This document shows, one piece after another, positions 6,798 through 13,411 of a stretch of 13,411 bases of DNA (its first letter is position 1; each line of letters starts with the position of its first letter). Both the position numbers and the translations under genes were made by a program. Source of the stretch: an uncultured Clostridia bacterium (lineage in GTDB: Bacteria; Bacillota; Clostridia; Christensenellales; Aristaeellaceae); NCBI GenBank assembly GCA_946615785.1, contig CAMOIA010000010.1, positions 1 through 13,411 of the forward strand, written 5' to 3'. Below the pieces are notes generated by a model. It was given only the letters and a program-made list of their open reading frames with translations, searched no databases and had not been told where the DNA came from.

Positions 6798-7745
6798 TCA
6801 GGCTCCTTTTTTGGCGGCGAAGGCCACCCAGTCCTTTTTATGGCGCACCTCAAGCACGGTAAATCCAGCGGAAAGAAGGGCCTTGCGGACTTCGTCTTCC
6901 TGTTCAAGCAGAATGCCGGAGCAAATAAAGAGCGCACCGGGCGTGAGCTGCTGATACAGGGGGGCGGCAAGCACGCAGATGATGGGGGCCAGAATGTTGG
7001 CGGCGGCAAAGTCAAAATGGCGGTCGAGGCCTTCGATCAGGTCGCCCTCGCGCACGTCGATGACGCCGTGCAGGCCGTTTCTCTCCACGTTTTCCTTCGC
7101 TACGGCGACGGCGTCCGGGTCGATGTCCACGGCCGTCAGGTCCTTCGCGCCAAGCTTTGCGGCGCAGATGGCCAGGATGCCGCTGCCGGTGCCCACGTCC
7201 AGGAACGTGCCGCCCTGATAATAGGTTTCGATCATTTCAACGCAGAGCGCGGTGGTTTCGTGGGTGCCGGTTCCAAAGGCCATGCCCGGGTCCATTTCGA
7301 CCACCAGATCGCCTTCGCTCTCCTCCCAGGTTTCCCAGGAGGGCTTGATTACTAGGCGTTTGCCTGCGCGGAACGGCTTGTAATACTGCTTCCAGGTTTC
7401 GCTCCAGTCTTCCGCCGCGGCGTTTGCACAGGTGACTTCAAGCGTGCCCGGATCGACGGGCGCGGTCTTTCGGTAGGCGGCAAGGCGCGCGTTCAGCTTT
7501 TCAAGCAGCGCCATTCCTTCCCCGGCGTCGTACCAGGCCTTCACCTGGACGTCCATTGGCATGGCGTCGATGACGCTCTGGTCCATCAGCTCCCAGTCGT
7601 GCAGCGGATGGTCGACGTCCGGCAGGTCCGCGCGGTCGAGAATCTGCGTGCCCGCGGCGCCGAGCTCCATGAGCAGGTTCGAAACCGTTTCGCTCGCTGC
7701 GGTGGTGGTGGATACGGTGATTTCAAGGTAAGTCTGATCCGTCAA
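6798..7745 (-). CDS. prmA: Ribosomal protein L11 methyltransferase, TTG start
   Basis: Methylates lysines and the N-terminus of ribosomal protein L11 using S-adenosylmethionine. The 315-residue protein has the usual two-part layout: an L11-binding N-terminal domain (about 1-125) and a Rossmann methyltransferase domain. The latter carries MDPGMAFGTGTHETT (151-165), AdoMet motif I LDVGTGSGI (182-190), the acidic VDIDPDAV strand (206-213) and the ANILAP loop (249-254). The start is TTG at 7745-7743, with AAGAGGG about six bases upstream; the next in-frame methionine is residue 26 and would cut into the domain. The gene begins 23 bases before addA ends, so translation is probably coupled and the TTG start may hold down its level. 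Confidence 0.95.
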   Translation of the reverse strand: MTDQTYLEITVSTTTAASETVSNLLMELGAAGTQILDRADLPDVDHPLHDWELMDQSVIDAMPMDVQVKAWYDAGEGMALLEKLNARLAAYRKTAPVDPGTLEVTCANAAAEDWSETWKQYYKPFRAGKRLVIKPSWETWEESEGDLVVEMDPGMAFGTGTHETTALCVEMIETYYQGGTFLDVGTGSGILAICAAKLGAKDLTAVDIDPDAVAVAKENVERNGLHGVIDVREGDLIEGLDRHFDFAAANILAPIICVLAAPLYQQLTPGALFICSGILLEQEDEVRKALLSAGFTVLEVRHKKDWVAFAAKKGA

Positions 7746-10700
7746 GCAAATCCCTCTTTTCGTTTTCCAGTGATAGCGGTATCGCGGTATCGTCGTGCAG
7801 GGAATAAAGGAAGCTTTCCTTTACCCTGTGTCCGGTGATGTTTTCAAGGGCCAGGGCGTACATGGCCTGCTGCGGGGCGTACATCGCTTTCAGTTCTTCT
7901 TCGCCCTTGCGGTCGGTTTTGTAATCGCACAGCACCCACTGCCCGTCCTCCAGAAAGCACAGGTCGATAATGCCCTGCAGGTACTCTCCCTTGTCGGAAT
8001 GCAGGCGCAGGTTGAATTCCCACTCCCGGTGGATTTCGGCGGCGTTTTGAAGCCTGTTTGCGATGGGCGAGGCGAAGAAACGGCGCAGATGACCCAGCGC
8101 GCTTTGGGCTTTGAGCGCCTTGATTTCGGCGGGGGAGAAAAAGCCCTGCGCTTCCATCGCGGCGACGGCGTCCTCAAGACGCCCCTCCAGGCACTGCGTC
8201 AGGTCTGCAAGGCCCAGGAAGCGGTGCAGCAGGGTTCCGCGTTCGCTGCCGGTGAGGTGCGTTTCCTCCATCAGGAAGCGCGGCCTTTCCGGCAGGCTTT
8301 CAAGGGGCGTCCGCTTTTCTTCTTCGGTTTCCTGCTGGTCGTTCTCCTCGCGTATGGCCTTGACAAGGGCGGTGACGCTGGTTTTGAGCGGCGGCCGTTT
8401 TTTTGATTTTCCGGCATCCGGGAACCGGATCGCGGACGGAGAAGCGTCCATTTCGGGGGGCTTTGGAAGCGTTTTTTCCCGGGCGGGCGGCGGGGGCGTG
8501 AGCCATGGGGTGCGAAAGCGCATCCGGACGGAGCCGGGAAGGGTATGATCCCCTTCTGTAAGGTTCTCGCTTCCCACGGCGTCAAGCACCAGGTCCATCA
8601 TGCTCTGCGCTTTTGCAAGGTTCCATTCGGTGGCCTGCCGCGAGGAGACGGCTTTTTCAAAGTCCCTCGGGGCGCCGAGCAGGTACAGCCTTTCCTGGGC
8701 GCGCGTCATGCCCACGTACAGAAGGCGCACCTCTTCGCTTTTGCCGCGCGCAAGGTTCTTCAGGGCGACGGCGCTCATGGCGGGGTTTGGCAGCACGACC
8801 CGCGGATCCTCCGAAATGGCGCGCACGGCGAGGCCGCTTTCGCCGTCGCAGCGCACAAGGCTGCTTTCCTTGCCGGAAAAGCGCCGGCAGCATTCCATCA
8901 TGAACACCACCGGGAACTGGAGCCCCTTGGATTTGTGCAGCGTCATGATTCTGACCACGTCATCCTGGTCGCTTAACGTTTTGGCGGTGGTCCTGTCGCC
9001 CGCGCGGACGGCGTTTTCCCGCAGGGCTACGAAGTCCGCGAGCGTCATTTCGGCCTTGTCGCCCTGTGCTTCTTCCGTGAACAGGCGGAGTCTTGACCGT
9101 GCTTCCTCGCTCTGGGGGTCCGCGCCTGCCTGCAGGTAAAGGCCGGACTGGGACAGAAGGGTCCAGAGGAAACTGTCAAGCGGCATGTTCCGGCTTAAAA
9201 AGCGCCATTCGGCGAGCGTTTTCAAAACGCTGCCGCACTTGGCGGAAAGCGCGTCGTCGCCTCTGGCGCAGGACGAGAACGCTTCGTAAAAGGATACCTT
9301 GGCGCCGGCGCGCAGGCGGATGACCGCAAGCTCCTCGTCCGTCAGGCCGAAAAACGGGCAGCGCAGCGCCGCAAGGAGCGTCAGATCGTCCATCGGGTTC
9401 AGGATGACCTTGCAAAGCGTCATCATATCGCGGACTTCTTTCAGGTCGAAGTACTTGTCGTCGGCGTCGGAATAGACCGGAATGCCGGCGTTTTCAAGCA
9501 CTTTTGCAACGTCCGCGCTGCGGTGCGCCGCGTTCCTGAGCAGGATCACGATATCCCTGTACCGAAAGGGCGGCTTCCCGTCCGGCCGGTCTTCTTTGGT
9601 CAGGCGGCGGATTTCGTCGGCGATGAAGGCCGCTTCTTTCTGCCAGCTGCCAAGCGGCTCGTCGTCTGCTTCTTCGGTTTCATCCTCTTCCGTTTCAGGC
9701 GCGTCCTCCGGCGCTTCCCCGTCATCCGGTTTGCGGAAGAGGACGATTTCAACCGCTTCCCCGTCCGGTGCTGCCGGGGCGGGCGAGAGGGCTGCGGCAT
9801 CGTCGTATTCGATTTCCGTGGCATCCCTTCGCATGGCGTGCCGGAACACGAGGTTGACGAAGGAGAGGATGGCTTTGCTGGAGCGGAAGTTGACGCTCAG
9901 CAGGATGCGGCGTCCGTCCGCGTTTTCCTCGTCCAGATAAGTGTCGTATTTCTGCATGAACAGGGAAGGGTCGGCGGAGCGGAAGCGGTAGATGGACTGT
10001 TTGACGTCGCCGACGTAAAACATGCTGTTTTTCCCCGGAACGTGCAGGGCGCTGACGATGCTCTCCTGGATGCCGGAGACGTCCTGGTATTCGTCCACGA
10101 AAATGTGATCGAACGCCCCGGCGGCCTCAAGGCGCAGCTTTTCATCCGAAAGCGCTTTGAGGGTCAGGTGCTCAAGATCGTGAAAATCCAGGCGCGTTTT
10201 CCGCTGCTTTTTTTCAAAAAACAGCCGGTTGGTCTTTTCGCAGAGCCCAATCAGCGCGCGCAGGGAGGGCTGGGACGCGGTATACGCCTTTTCCATGGTT
10301 TCGCGGGATGCGGGGTACAGATCGGCAGCCTTTGCGATCGCGCCCTTGAACTGGTCGCGAAGCGCCTTGAAGGCTTCCGTGATTTCAGGATCTTCTTCAG
10401 GCGGTGCTTTTTTGCTTGAAAGTCTTGCGTAGGCGATTTTTTCGCCCGTGATGCCGTTTTGAAGCAGCGTCTGCAAAAGCGCGCGGTCGCTTTCCAGCGC
10501 ACTTTCGTAGCGAAGCGGCGCGCCGGGCTTCGCAAGCAGCGCGTCCATCCGGTCAAGCGCGTCCTGCGCCCCGCGCATTTCGTCCACGGCCGCCCTGTCA
10601 AGCGCGCTCAGGTAGACGGAAGGTTCTACGCCGGCAAGGTCCAGGGCCCAGGTATAGGGGTTCATCCTGGAGAGAAGGAAACGGTTCACCGCGGGAATCA

Positions 10701-11178
10701 TTTCCGCAAGCTCTTCGTATTCGAACTGGGCAAAAAGCGCCTTTTCATCTTCGGTCGGCGCGTCGTAGCTGCCCTGCAGGGCTTCCTCCAGGGCGCTTTC
10801 GGCAAGTTCTATGTTGTCCGCGTCCGTGCTCATGCGGAAGGCGGGATCGACGCCGGCGGCGGAAAAATGCTCCCGCAGAAACTTCTGGCAAAAGGCGTGC
10901 AGGGTGGAGATGTTCGCGCGGTTCATCCGGGCCGCCTGGCGGCGCAGGTGCGCGTCCTCCTGCTCGGAGAGCGCCTTTTCGATGCGTTCGCGCATTTCCG
11001 CCGCCGCGGCGCGGGTGAAGGTGACGATGAGCATCCGGTCGATGGAAGCCCCTTCCTTCAAAAGGGAGAGCACCCTTTCCACCAGCACGGCGGTCTTTCC
11101 GGAGCCGGCGGCGGCGCTGACGAGCACGGCGTCGTTCCGGGCGTCGATGGCTGCCTGCTGCTCTTTCGTCCAGGGCAT
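7723..11178 (-). CDS. addA: ATP-dependent helicase/nuclease subunit A (AddA)
   Basis: AddA is the UvrD-like helicase and nuclease subunit of the AddAB complex, which resects double-strand breaks for RecA-dependent repair. The 1151-residue protein has Walker A AAAGSGKT (22-29), STLHAFC (91-97), Walker B VDEYQD (361-366), GDVKQSIYRFR (390-400), the MTLHKSKGLQFPVVF block (745-759) and YVGMTRAQERLYL (821-833). The C-terminal PD-(D/E)xK nuclease is intact, with His985 in GTLLHRF, Asp1072 in GIID, and Asp1085/Lys1087 in DYKTD. An acidic stretch rich in Glu and Asp (about 484-508) looks like a linker or insertion. The ATG follows AGGAGG by seven bases. The partner gene addB, usually just upstream, is not in the window; a divergent gene occupies that place. 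Confidence 0.96.
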   Translation of the reverse strand: MPWTKEQQAAIDARNDAVLVSAAAGSGKTAVLVERVLSLLKEGASIDRMLIVTFTRAAAAEMRERIEKALSEQEDAHLRRQAARMNRANISTLHAFCQKFLREHFSAAGVDPAFRMSTDADNIELAESALEEALQGSYDAPTEDEKALFAQFEYEELAEMIPAVNRFLLSRMNPYTWALDLAGVEPSVYLSALDRAAVDEMRGAQDALDRMDALLAKPGAPLRYESALESDRALLQTLLQNGITGEKIAYARLSSKKAPPEEDPEITEAFKALRDQFKGAIAKAADLYPASRETMEKAYTASQPSLRALIGLCEKTNRLFFEKKQRKTRLDFHDLEHLTLKALSDEKLRLEAAGAFDHIFVDEYQDVSGIQESIVSALHVPGKNSMFYVGDVKQSIYRFRSADPSLFMQKYDTYLDEENADGRRILLSVNFRSSKAILSFVNLVFRHAMRRDATEIEYDDAAALSPAPAAPDGEAVEIVLFRKPDDGEAPEDAPETEEDETEEADDEPLGSWQKEAAFIADEIRRLTKEDRPDGKPPFRYRDIVILLRNAAHRSADVAKVLENAGIPVYSDADDKYFDLKEVRDMMTLCKVILNPMDDLTLLAALRCPFFGLTDEELAVIRLRAGAKVSFYEAFSSCARGDDALSAKCGSVLKTLAEWRFLSRNMPLDSFLWTLLSQSGLYLQAGADPQSEEARSRLRLFTEEAQGDKAEMTLADFVALRENAVRAGDRTTAKTLSDQDDVVRIMTLHKSKGLQFPVVFMMECCRRFSGKESSLVRCDGESGLAVRAISEDPRVVLPNPAMSAVALKNLARGKSEEVRLLYVGMTRAQERLYLLGAPRDFEKAVSSRQATEWNLAKAQSMMDLVLDAVGSENLTEGDHTLPGSVRMRFRTPWLTPPPPAREKTLPKPPEMDASPSAIRFPDAGKSKKRPPLKTSVTALVKAIREENDQQETEEEKRTPLESLPERPRFLMEETHLTGSERGTLLHRFLGLADLTQCLEGRLEDAVAAMEAQGFFSPAEIKALKAQSALGHLRRFFASPIANRLQNAAEIHREWEFNLRLHSDKGEYLQGIIDLCFLEDGQWVLCDYKTDRKGEEELKAMYAPQQAMYALALENITGHRVKESFLYSLHDDTAIPLSLENEKRDLLDGSDLP

Positions 11179-11204
11179 GCGCGCACCTCCTCTTTGTTTC
11201 CTTC

Positions 11205-11213
11205 ATTATAGCA
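11205..11213 (-). promoter_or_regulatory. Extended -10 element of the addA operon promoter
   Basis: On the minus strand, TGC-TATAAT (hexamer at plus-strand 11205-11210, TGn at 11211-11213) is a consensus extended -10. The -35 region is weak (TTTCTT or TTTTCT at 17-18 bases), as is common with extended -10 promoters. The start near 11198 would give a leader of only about 20 bases carrying the addA ribosome binding site. Confidence 0.65.
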
Positions 11214-11288
11214 TAAGGGGCGGCGAAAAGAAAACAGGGGGCTGCGTTTTTGTCCGGGAAAAACGGGAAAACGCCCGGAAAATGGCTG

Positions 11289-11317
11289 TTGACAAGCGAT
11301 GGAAAGCAGGGTAGAAT
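11289..11317 (+). promoter_or_regulatory. Promoter of the metal-binding protein gene
   Basis: TTGACA (11289-11294), exactly 17 bases, then TAGAAT (11312-11317): a near-consensus sigma-A promoter on the plus strand. The predicted start is about 11324, some 50 bases before the chosen ATG. The addA promoter lies divergently about 75 bases to the left. The stretch between them (11214-11288) holds nothing else I can name with confidence. Confidence 0.82.
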
Positions 11318-11327
11318 ACTGCATTAT

Positions 11328-11344
11328 TTGCAAATCATTTGCAA
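11328..11344. promoter_or_regulatory. Perfect 8-1-8 palindrome, predicted Fur/Zur-family operator
   Basis: TTGCAAAT-C-ATTTGCAA is a perfect inverted repeat with a one-base centre. This matches the 7-1-7 inverted layout of Fur-family operators (Fur, Zur, PerR). It sits about 4-20 bases after the predicted transcription start of a ZnuA-like gene, where bound repressor would block initiation or escape. The target gene makes zinc-loaded Zur the most likely regulator; manganese or iron sensors of the same fold are alternatives. Confidence 0.68.
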
Positions 11345-11374
11345 TTTGGCACCCTGTGCCGCATGGGAGTTTCT

Positions 11375-12322
11375 ATGGGGAAAAAAGTCTTTTCCGTTCT
11401 GCTGATCCTGCTTATTCTTCTGGCCGCTGCGCCCTCCTTCGGGGAGGAAAAACCGCTTCGCATCGTCTGCACGTCCTTTCCCCAGTACGACTGGACGCGG
11501 GTAATTTTAGGCGGGCGTGAAAAGGAGGCCGAGCTTACGTTCCTTCTTTCCACCGGGGTCGATCTGCACAGCTACCAGCCCACGGTGGCGGACATTGCCT
11601 CCATTTCCGGATGCGATCTGTTTGTGTTCACGGGCGGCGAATCCGAGAACTGGGTCCGGGAAGCGCTTTCGGGCGTGGAAGCGCCGAAGGCCATTCTGAA
11701 CCTCATGGACGCCCTTGGCACCGCCGTGCGCCCCGAGGAAACGGTGGAGGGCATGCAGGCGGAAGCAGACGAAGAGGAAGGGGCGCTGGACGAGCACGTC
11801 TGGCTTTCCCTGAAAAACGCAAAGGTGCTCGTTTCGGCGCTGTGCGACGCCATCTGTGCCCTGGACGCGGAGGGAGAGCCCTATTACCGGGAAAACGCCG
11901 CTGCGTATCTTGATCAGCTTGAAGGGCTGGACAGGCGGTTTGCAGAAGTGGTGGACGCGGCGGCTGAAAAAACGCTTCTGTTTGCGGACCGCTTTCCGTT
12001 CCTGTACCTGACAAGGGATTACGGCCTTTCCTATTATGCGGCGTTCCCGGGCTGCAGCGCCGAATCGGAAGCCACCTTCCAGACGGTGGTTTTCCTGGCG
12101 GCAAAACTGAATGAACTTGACCTTGACCATGTCTGCGTGATCGAAACTTCGGACACCGCCCTTGCGCGCACGGTGCTTTCCGCAAGCGGCAGGACGGACG
12201 GACAGATCGTCGTGTTCCAGTCCCTTCAGGGCACGACGCTTCGTGAGGCGCAGGCGGGTTTTACCTACCTTTCGGCGATGGAGGCAAACCTTTCGGCGCT
12301 GGAAAGCGCGCTTTCAAGGTGA
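11375..12322 (+). CDS. ZnuA-like metal ABC transporter substrate-binding protein
   Basis: A 315-residue cluster A-I (ZnuA/TroA-type) solute-binding protein, probably for zinc or manganese. After a signal peptide (KK, hydrophobic 6-19, likely cleavage near SFG at 21-23) it has IVCTSFPQYDW (30-40), His65 in GVDLHSYQPT and His141 in LDEHVWLSL, both expected metal ligands. DRFPFLYLTRDYGLSYYAAFPGC follows (205-227), a block I associate with a Firmicute subfamily that lacks the third His of E. coli ZnuA. The loop before His141 (about 120-140) is acidic, without the usual histidines. No lipobox cysteine is seen, unusual for a Gram-positive binding protein. The ATG at 11375 has GGGAG five bases upstream; an ATG at 11363 is possible but poorly placed. 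No permease or ATPase gene follows. Metal specificity is inferred. Confidence 0.85.
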   Translation: MGKKVFSVLLILLILLAAAPSFGEEKPLRIVCTSFPQYDWTRVILGGREKEAELTFLLSTGVDLHSYQPTVADIASISGCDLFVFTGGESENWVREALSGVEAPKAILNLMDALGTAVRPEETVEGMQAEADEEEGALDEHVWLSLKNAKVLVSALCDAICALDAEGEPYYRENAAAYLDQLEGLDRRFAEVVDAAAEKTLLFADRFPFLYLTRDYGLSYYAAFPGCSAESEATFQTVVFLAAKLNELDLDHVCVIETSDTALARTVLSASGRTDGQIVVFQSLQGTTLREAQAGFTYLSAMEANLSALESALSR

Positions 12323-12327
12323 ACGGC

Positions 12328-13236
12328 ATGGTGGATGCAGGCGATCGCGAAGGTCTGTACAGGGCGTGCCGCCTCTGCCCCCGCGAGTGCGGGGTTGACC
12401 GGACGAAGGCAAAGGGTTTTTGCGGCATGGGCGATACCGTCGTCGCCGCGCGCGCGGCGAAGCATTTCTGGGAGGAACCGTGCATCTCCGGAGGCGATGG
12501 GAGGGGCACGGGCGCTGTGTTTTTTTCCGGCTGTACGCTCAAATGCGCCTTCTGCCAGAACATGCGCATCAGCCGCGAAGGCTGGGGCCGGGAAATCAGC
12601 GTCCGGAGGCTCGCGGATATTTTCAAAAGCCTGGAGGACGAAGGCGCGCATTCGCTGGATCTGGTGACGGGCACGCAGTTCATTCCTTCCATTCTGAACG
12701 CGCTGGACCTGGCAAAGCCGAAAATCCCCGTGGTGTGGAACAGCGGCGGGTATGAGAAGGCGGAAACGCTGCGGCTTCTTTCGGGCTATGTGCAGGTCTA
12801 TCTGCCGGACGTCAAGCACGTTTCCGCGCGCCTGTCCGGCCTTTGCGCCGGCGCGGAGGATTATTTCCGGCACGCGAAGGAAGCGCTGCTTGAAATGCGG
12901 CGGCAGACGGGCGAAAACGTCGTCGGGGAGGACGGGATCCTGCAAAGGGGCATGTTGGTGCGGCACCTGATCCTGCCCGGCTGCACGACGGACTCCATCG
13001 CGGTGCTTTCATTCCTTCATGATACGCTCCCGGACGTGCCCGTGAGCATCATGCGGCAGTACATGCCGGTACCCTGGTGCAGGATCCGGGGCCTTGACAG
13101 GAAAATCACGGACCGGGAATACGAAAGGGTGCTTTCCGCCGCGCATGCGCTTGGCATCAGGGGCTATATGCAGGAAAAGGAAAGCGCTTCGGAAAGCTTT
13201 GTGCCCGCTTTTGACGGGGAAGGAATCGACGATTGA
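12328..13236 (+). CDS. Radical SAM protein, PflX-like (pyruvate formate-lyase activase-related)
   Basis: A 302-residue radical SAM enzyme. It binds a [4Fe-4S] cluster through CxxxCxxC at Cys69, Cys73 and Cys76 (GCTLKCAFCQN) and would generate a 5'-deoxyadenosyl radical. The N-terminal block CRLCPRECGVDR...GFCG, with cysteines 14, 17, 21 and 32, together with WEEPCISG (48-55) and LVTGTQF, matches the PflX-type family, which is annotated as a putative pyruvate formate-lyase activating enzyme but has no proven substrate. No formate-lyase or glycyl-radical gene is in the window. The ATG at 12328 was chosen because AAGGTGA (12316-12322), which contains the stop codon of the preceding gene, serves as its ribosome binding site; an in-frame GTG at 12319 lies within that site. 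The coupling suggests it shares the metal-regulated transcript. Confidence 0.85.
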   Translation: MVDAGDREGLYRACRLCPRECGVDRTKAKGFCGMGDTVVAARAAKHFWEEPCISGGDGRGTGAVFFSGCTLKCAFCQNMRISREGWGREISVRRLADIFKSLEDEGAHSLDLVTGTQFIPSILNALDLAKPKIPVVWNSGGYEKAETLRLLSGYVQVYLPDVKHVSARLSGLCAGAEDYFRHAKEALLEMRRQTGENVVGEDGILQRGMLVRHLILPGCTTDSIAVLSFLHDTLPDVPVSIMRQYMPVPWCRIRGLDRKITDREYERVLSAAHALGIRGYMQEKESASESFVPAFDGEGIDD

Positions 13237-13247
13237 CGGAGGAGAGC

Positions 13248-13411
13248 ATGACGAAAAAACAGGACGGCTTCCGGGCTGAACGGAGACGCTACGGCCGGAC
13301 GGACGCGGGAGGCCGCGAGGTGATGCGGACGCGGGATCTGTTCCTGCGCTTTCTGCCGTATTACCGGAAATATACCAAGGAATTGATTCTGGACCTCATG
13401 TGCGCGCTTCT
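13248..13411 (+). CDS. N-terminal fragment of a probable ABC exporter (permease/ATP-binding fusion), cut by the right edge
   Basis: Only 54 codons are present. After a charged, Arg- and Lys-rich start of about 27 residues comes FLRFLPYYRKYTKELILDLMCALL. This resembles the lead-in to the first membrane helix of Firmicute six-helix ABC transporters fused to an ATPase. The ATG at 13248 has GGAGG (13238-13242) five bases upstream, and the gene begins 11 bases after the radical SAM gene, so it belongs to the same unit. The family call rests on the N-terminal pattern alone; the ATPase motifs would lie outside the window. It does not look like a ZnuB-type zinc permease. Confidence 0.55.
   Translation, partial: MTKKQDGFRAERRRYGRTDAGGREVMRTRDLFLRFLPYYRKYTKELILDLMCAL

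Noticed and set aside
6345..7355. A 336-codon plus-strand frame opposite truA and prmA
   Set aside because: It is a codon-complement shadow: both minus-strand genes are unambiguous and the plus-strand translation matches nothing recognisable.
9523..10419. A 298-codon plus-strand frame opposite addA
   Set aside because: It is antisense to helicase motifs of addA, with no plausible ribosome binding site or domain.
11253..11279. TCCGGG ... CCCGGA inverted repeat between the addA and metal-binding gene promoters
   Set aside because: The arms are only six bases with a 15-base loop, so it is a likely chance match in GC-rich DNA.

Overview
The window looks like chromosomal DNA from a fairly GC-rich Firmicute, probably an uncultured gut or rumen member of the class Clostridia. 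The evidence is an AddA-type helicase-nuclease, a DUF951 protein, strong GGAGG ribosome binding sites, sigma-A-like promoters, and a secreted GH26 mannanase-like enzyme. I cannot fix the order from sequence alone. All but about 6% is coding, and I see no IS element, CRISPR array, tRNA or rRNA.

Left part, two divergent units. On the minus strand at the left edge is the N-terminal part of a CCA-adding tRNA nucleotidyltransferase (1-527), with a near-ideal promoter and a perfect palindrome in its leader. Divergently, on the plus strand, a promoter at 619-647 drives a cysteine-rich YkgJ-like protein (681-1181), an orphan beta-class DNA methyltransferase (1184-2416) and homoserine dehydrogenase (2461-3756). 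The unit ends near a strong stem-loop (3791-3836) that separates it from the convergent minus-strand unit.

Centre, one long minus-strand unit read from 11178 down to 3914. It holds addA (recombination helicase/nuclease), prmA (L11 methyltransferase, TTG start), truA (tRNA pseudouridine synthase), a DUF951 protein, and a secreted GH26 glycoside hydrolase carrying two copies of a beta-sandwich carbohydrate-binding-like domain. The first four genes overlap or nearly touch, and the GH26 gene follows after only 36 bases. A polysaccharide-degrading enzyme therefore appears to sit at the end of a DNA/RNA housekeeping operon.

Right part, a plus-strand unit divergent from addA. A TTGACA-17-TAGAAT promoter followed by a perfect 8-1-8 palindrome of Fur/Zur type controls a ZnuA-like metal-binding protein (11375-12322). 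This is followed at very short spacing by a PflX-like radical SAM protein (12328-13236) and the first 54 codons of a probable ABC exporter (13248 to the right edge).

No wholly new multi-gene system is evident. The best leads are the predicted metal-responsive operator and the genes behind it, the unusual SBP (no lipobox, no His-rich loop, no adjacent permease or ATPase), the placement and architecture of the GH26 gene, and the palindrome in the cca leader.
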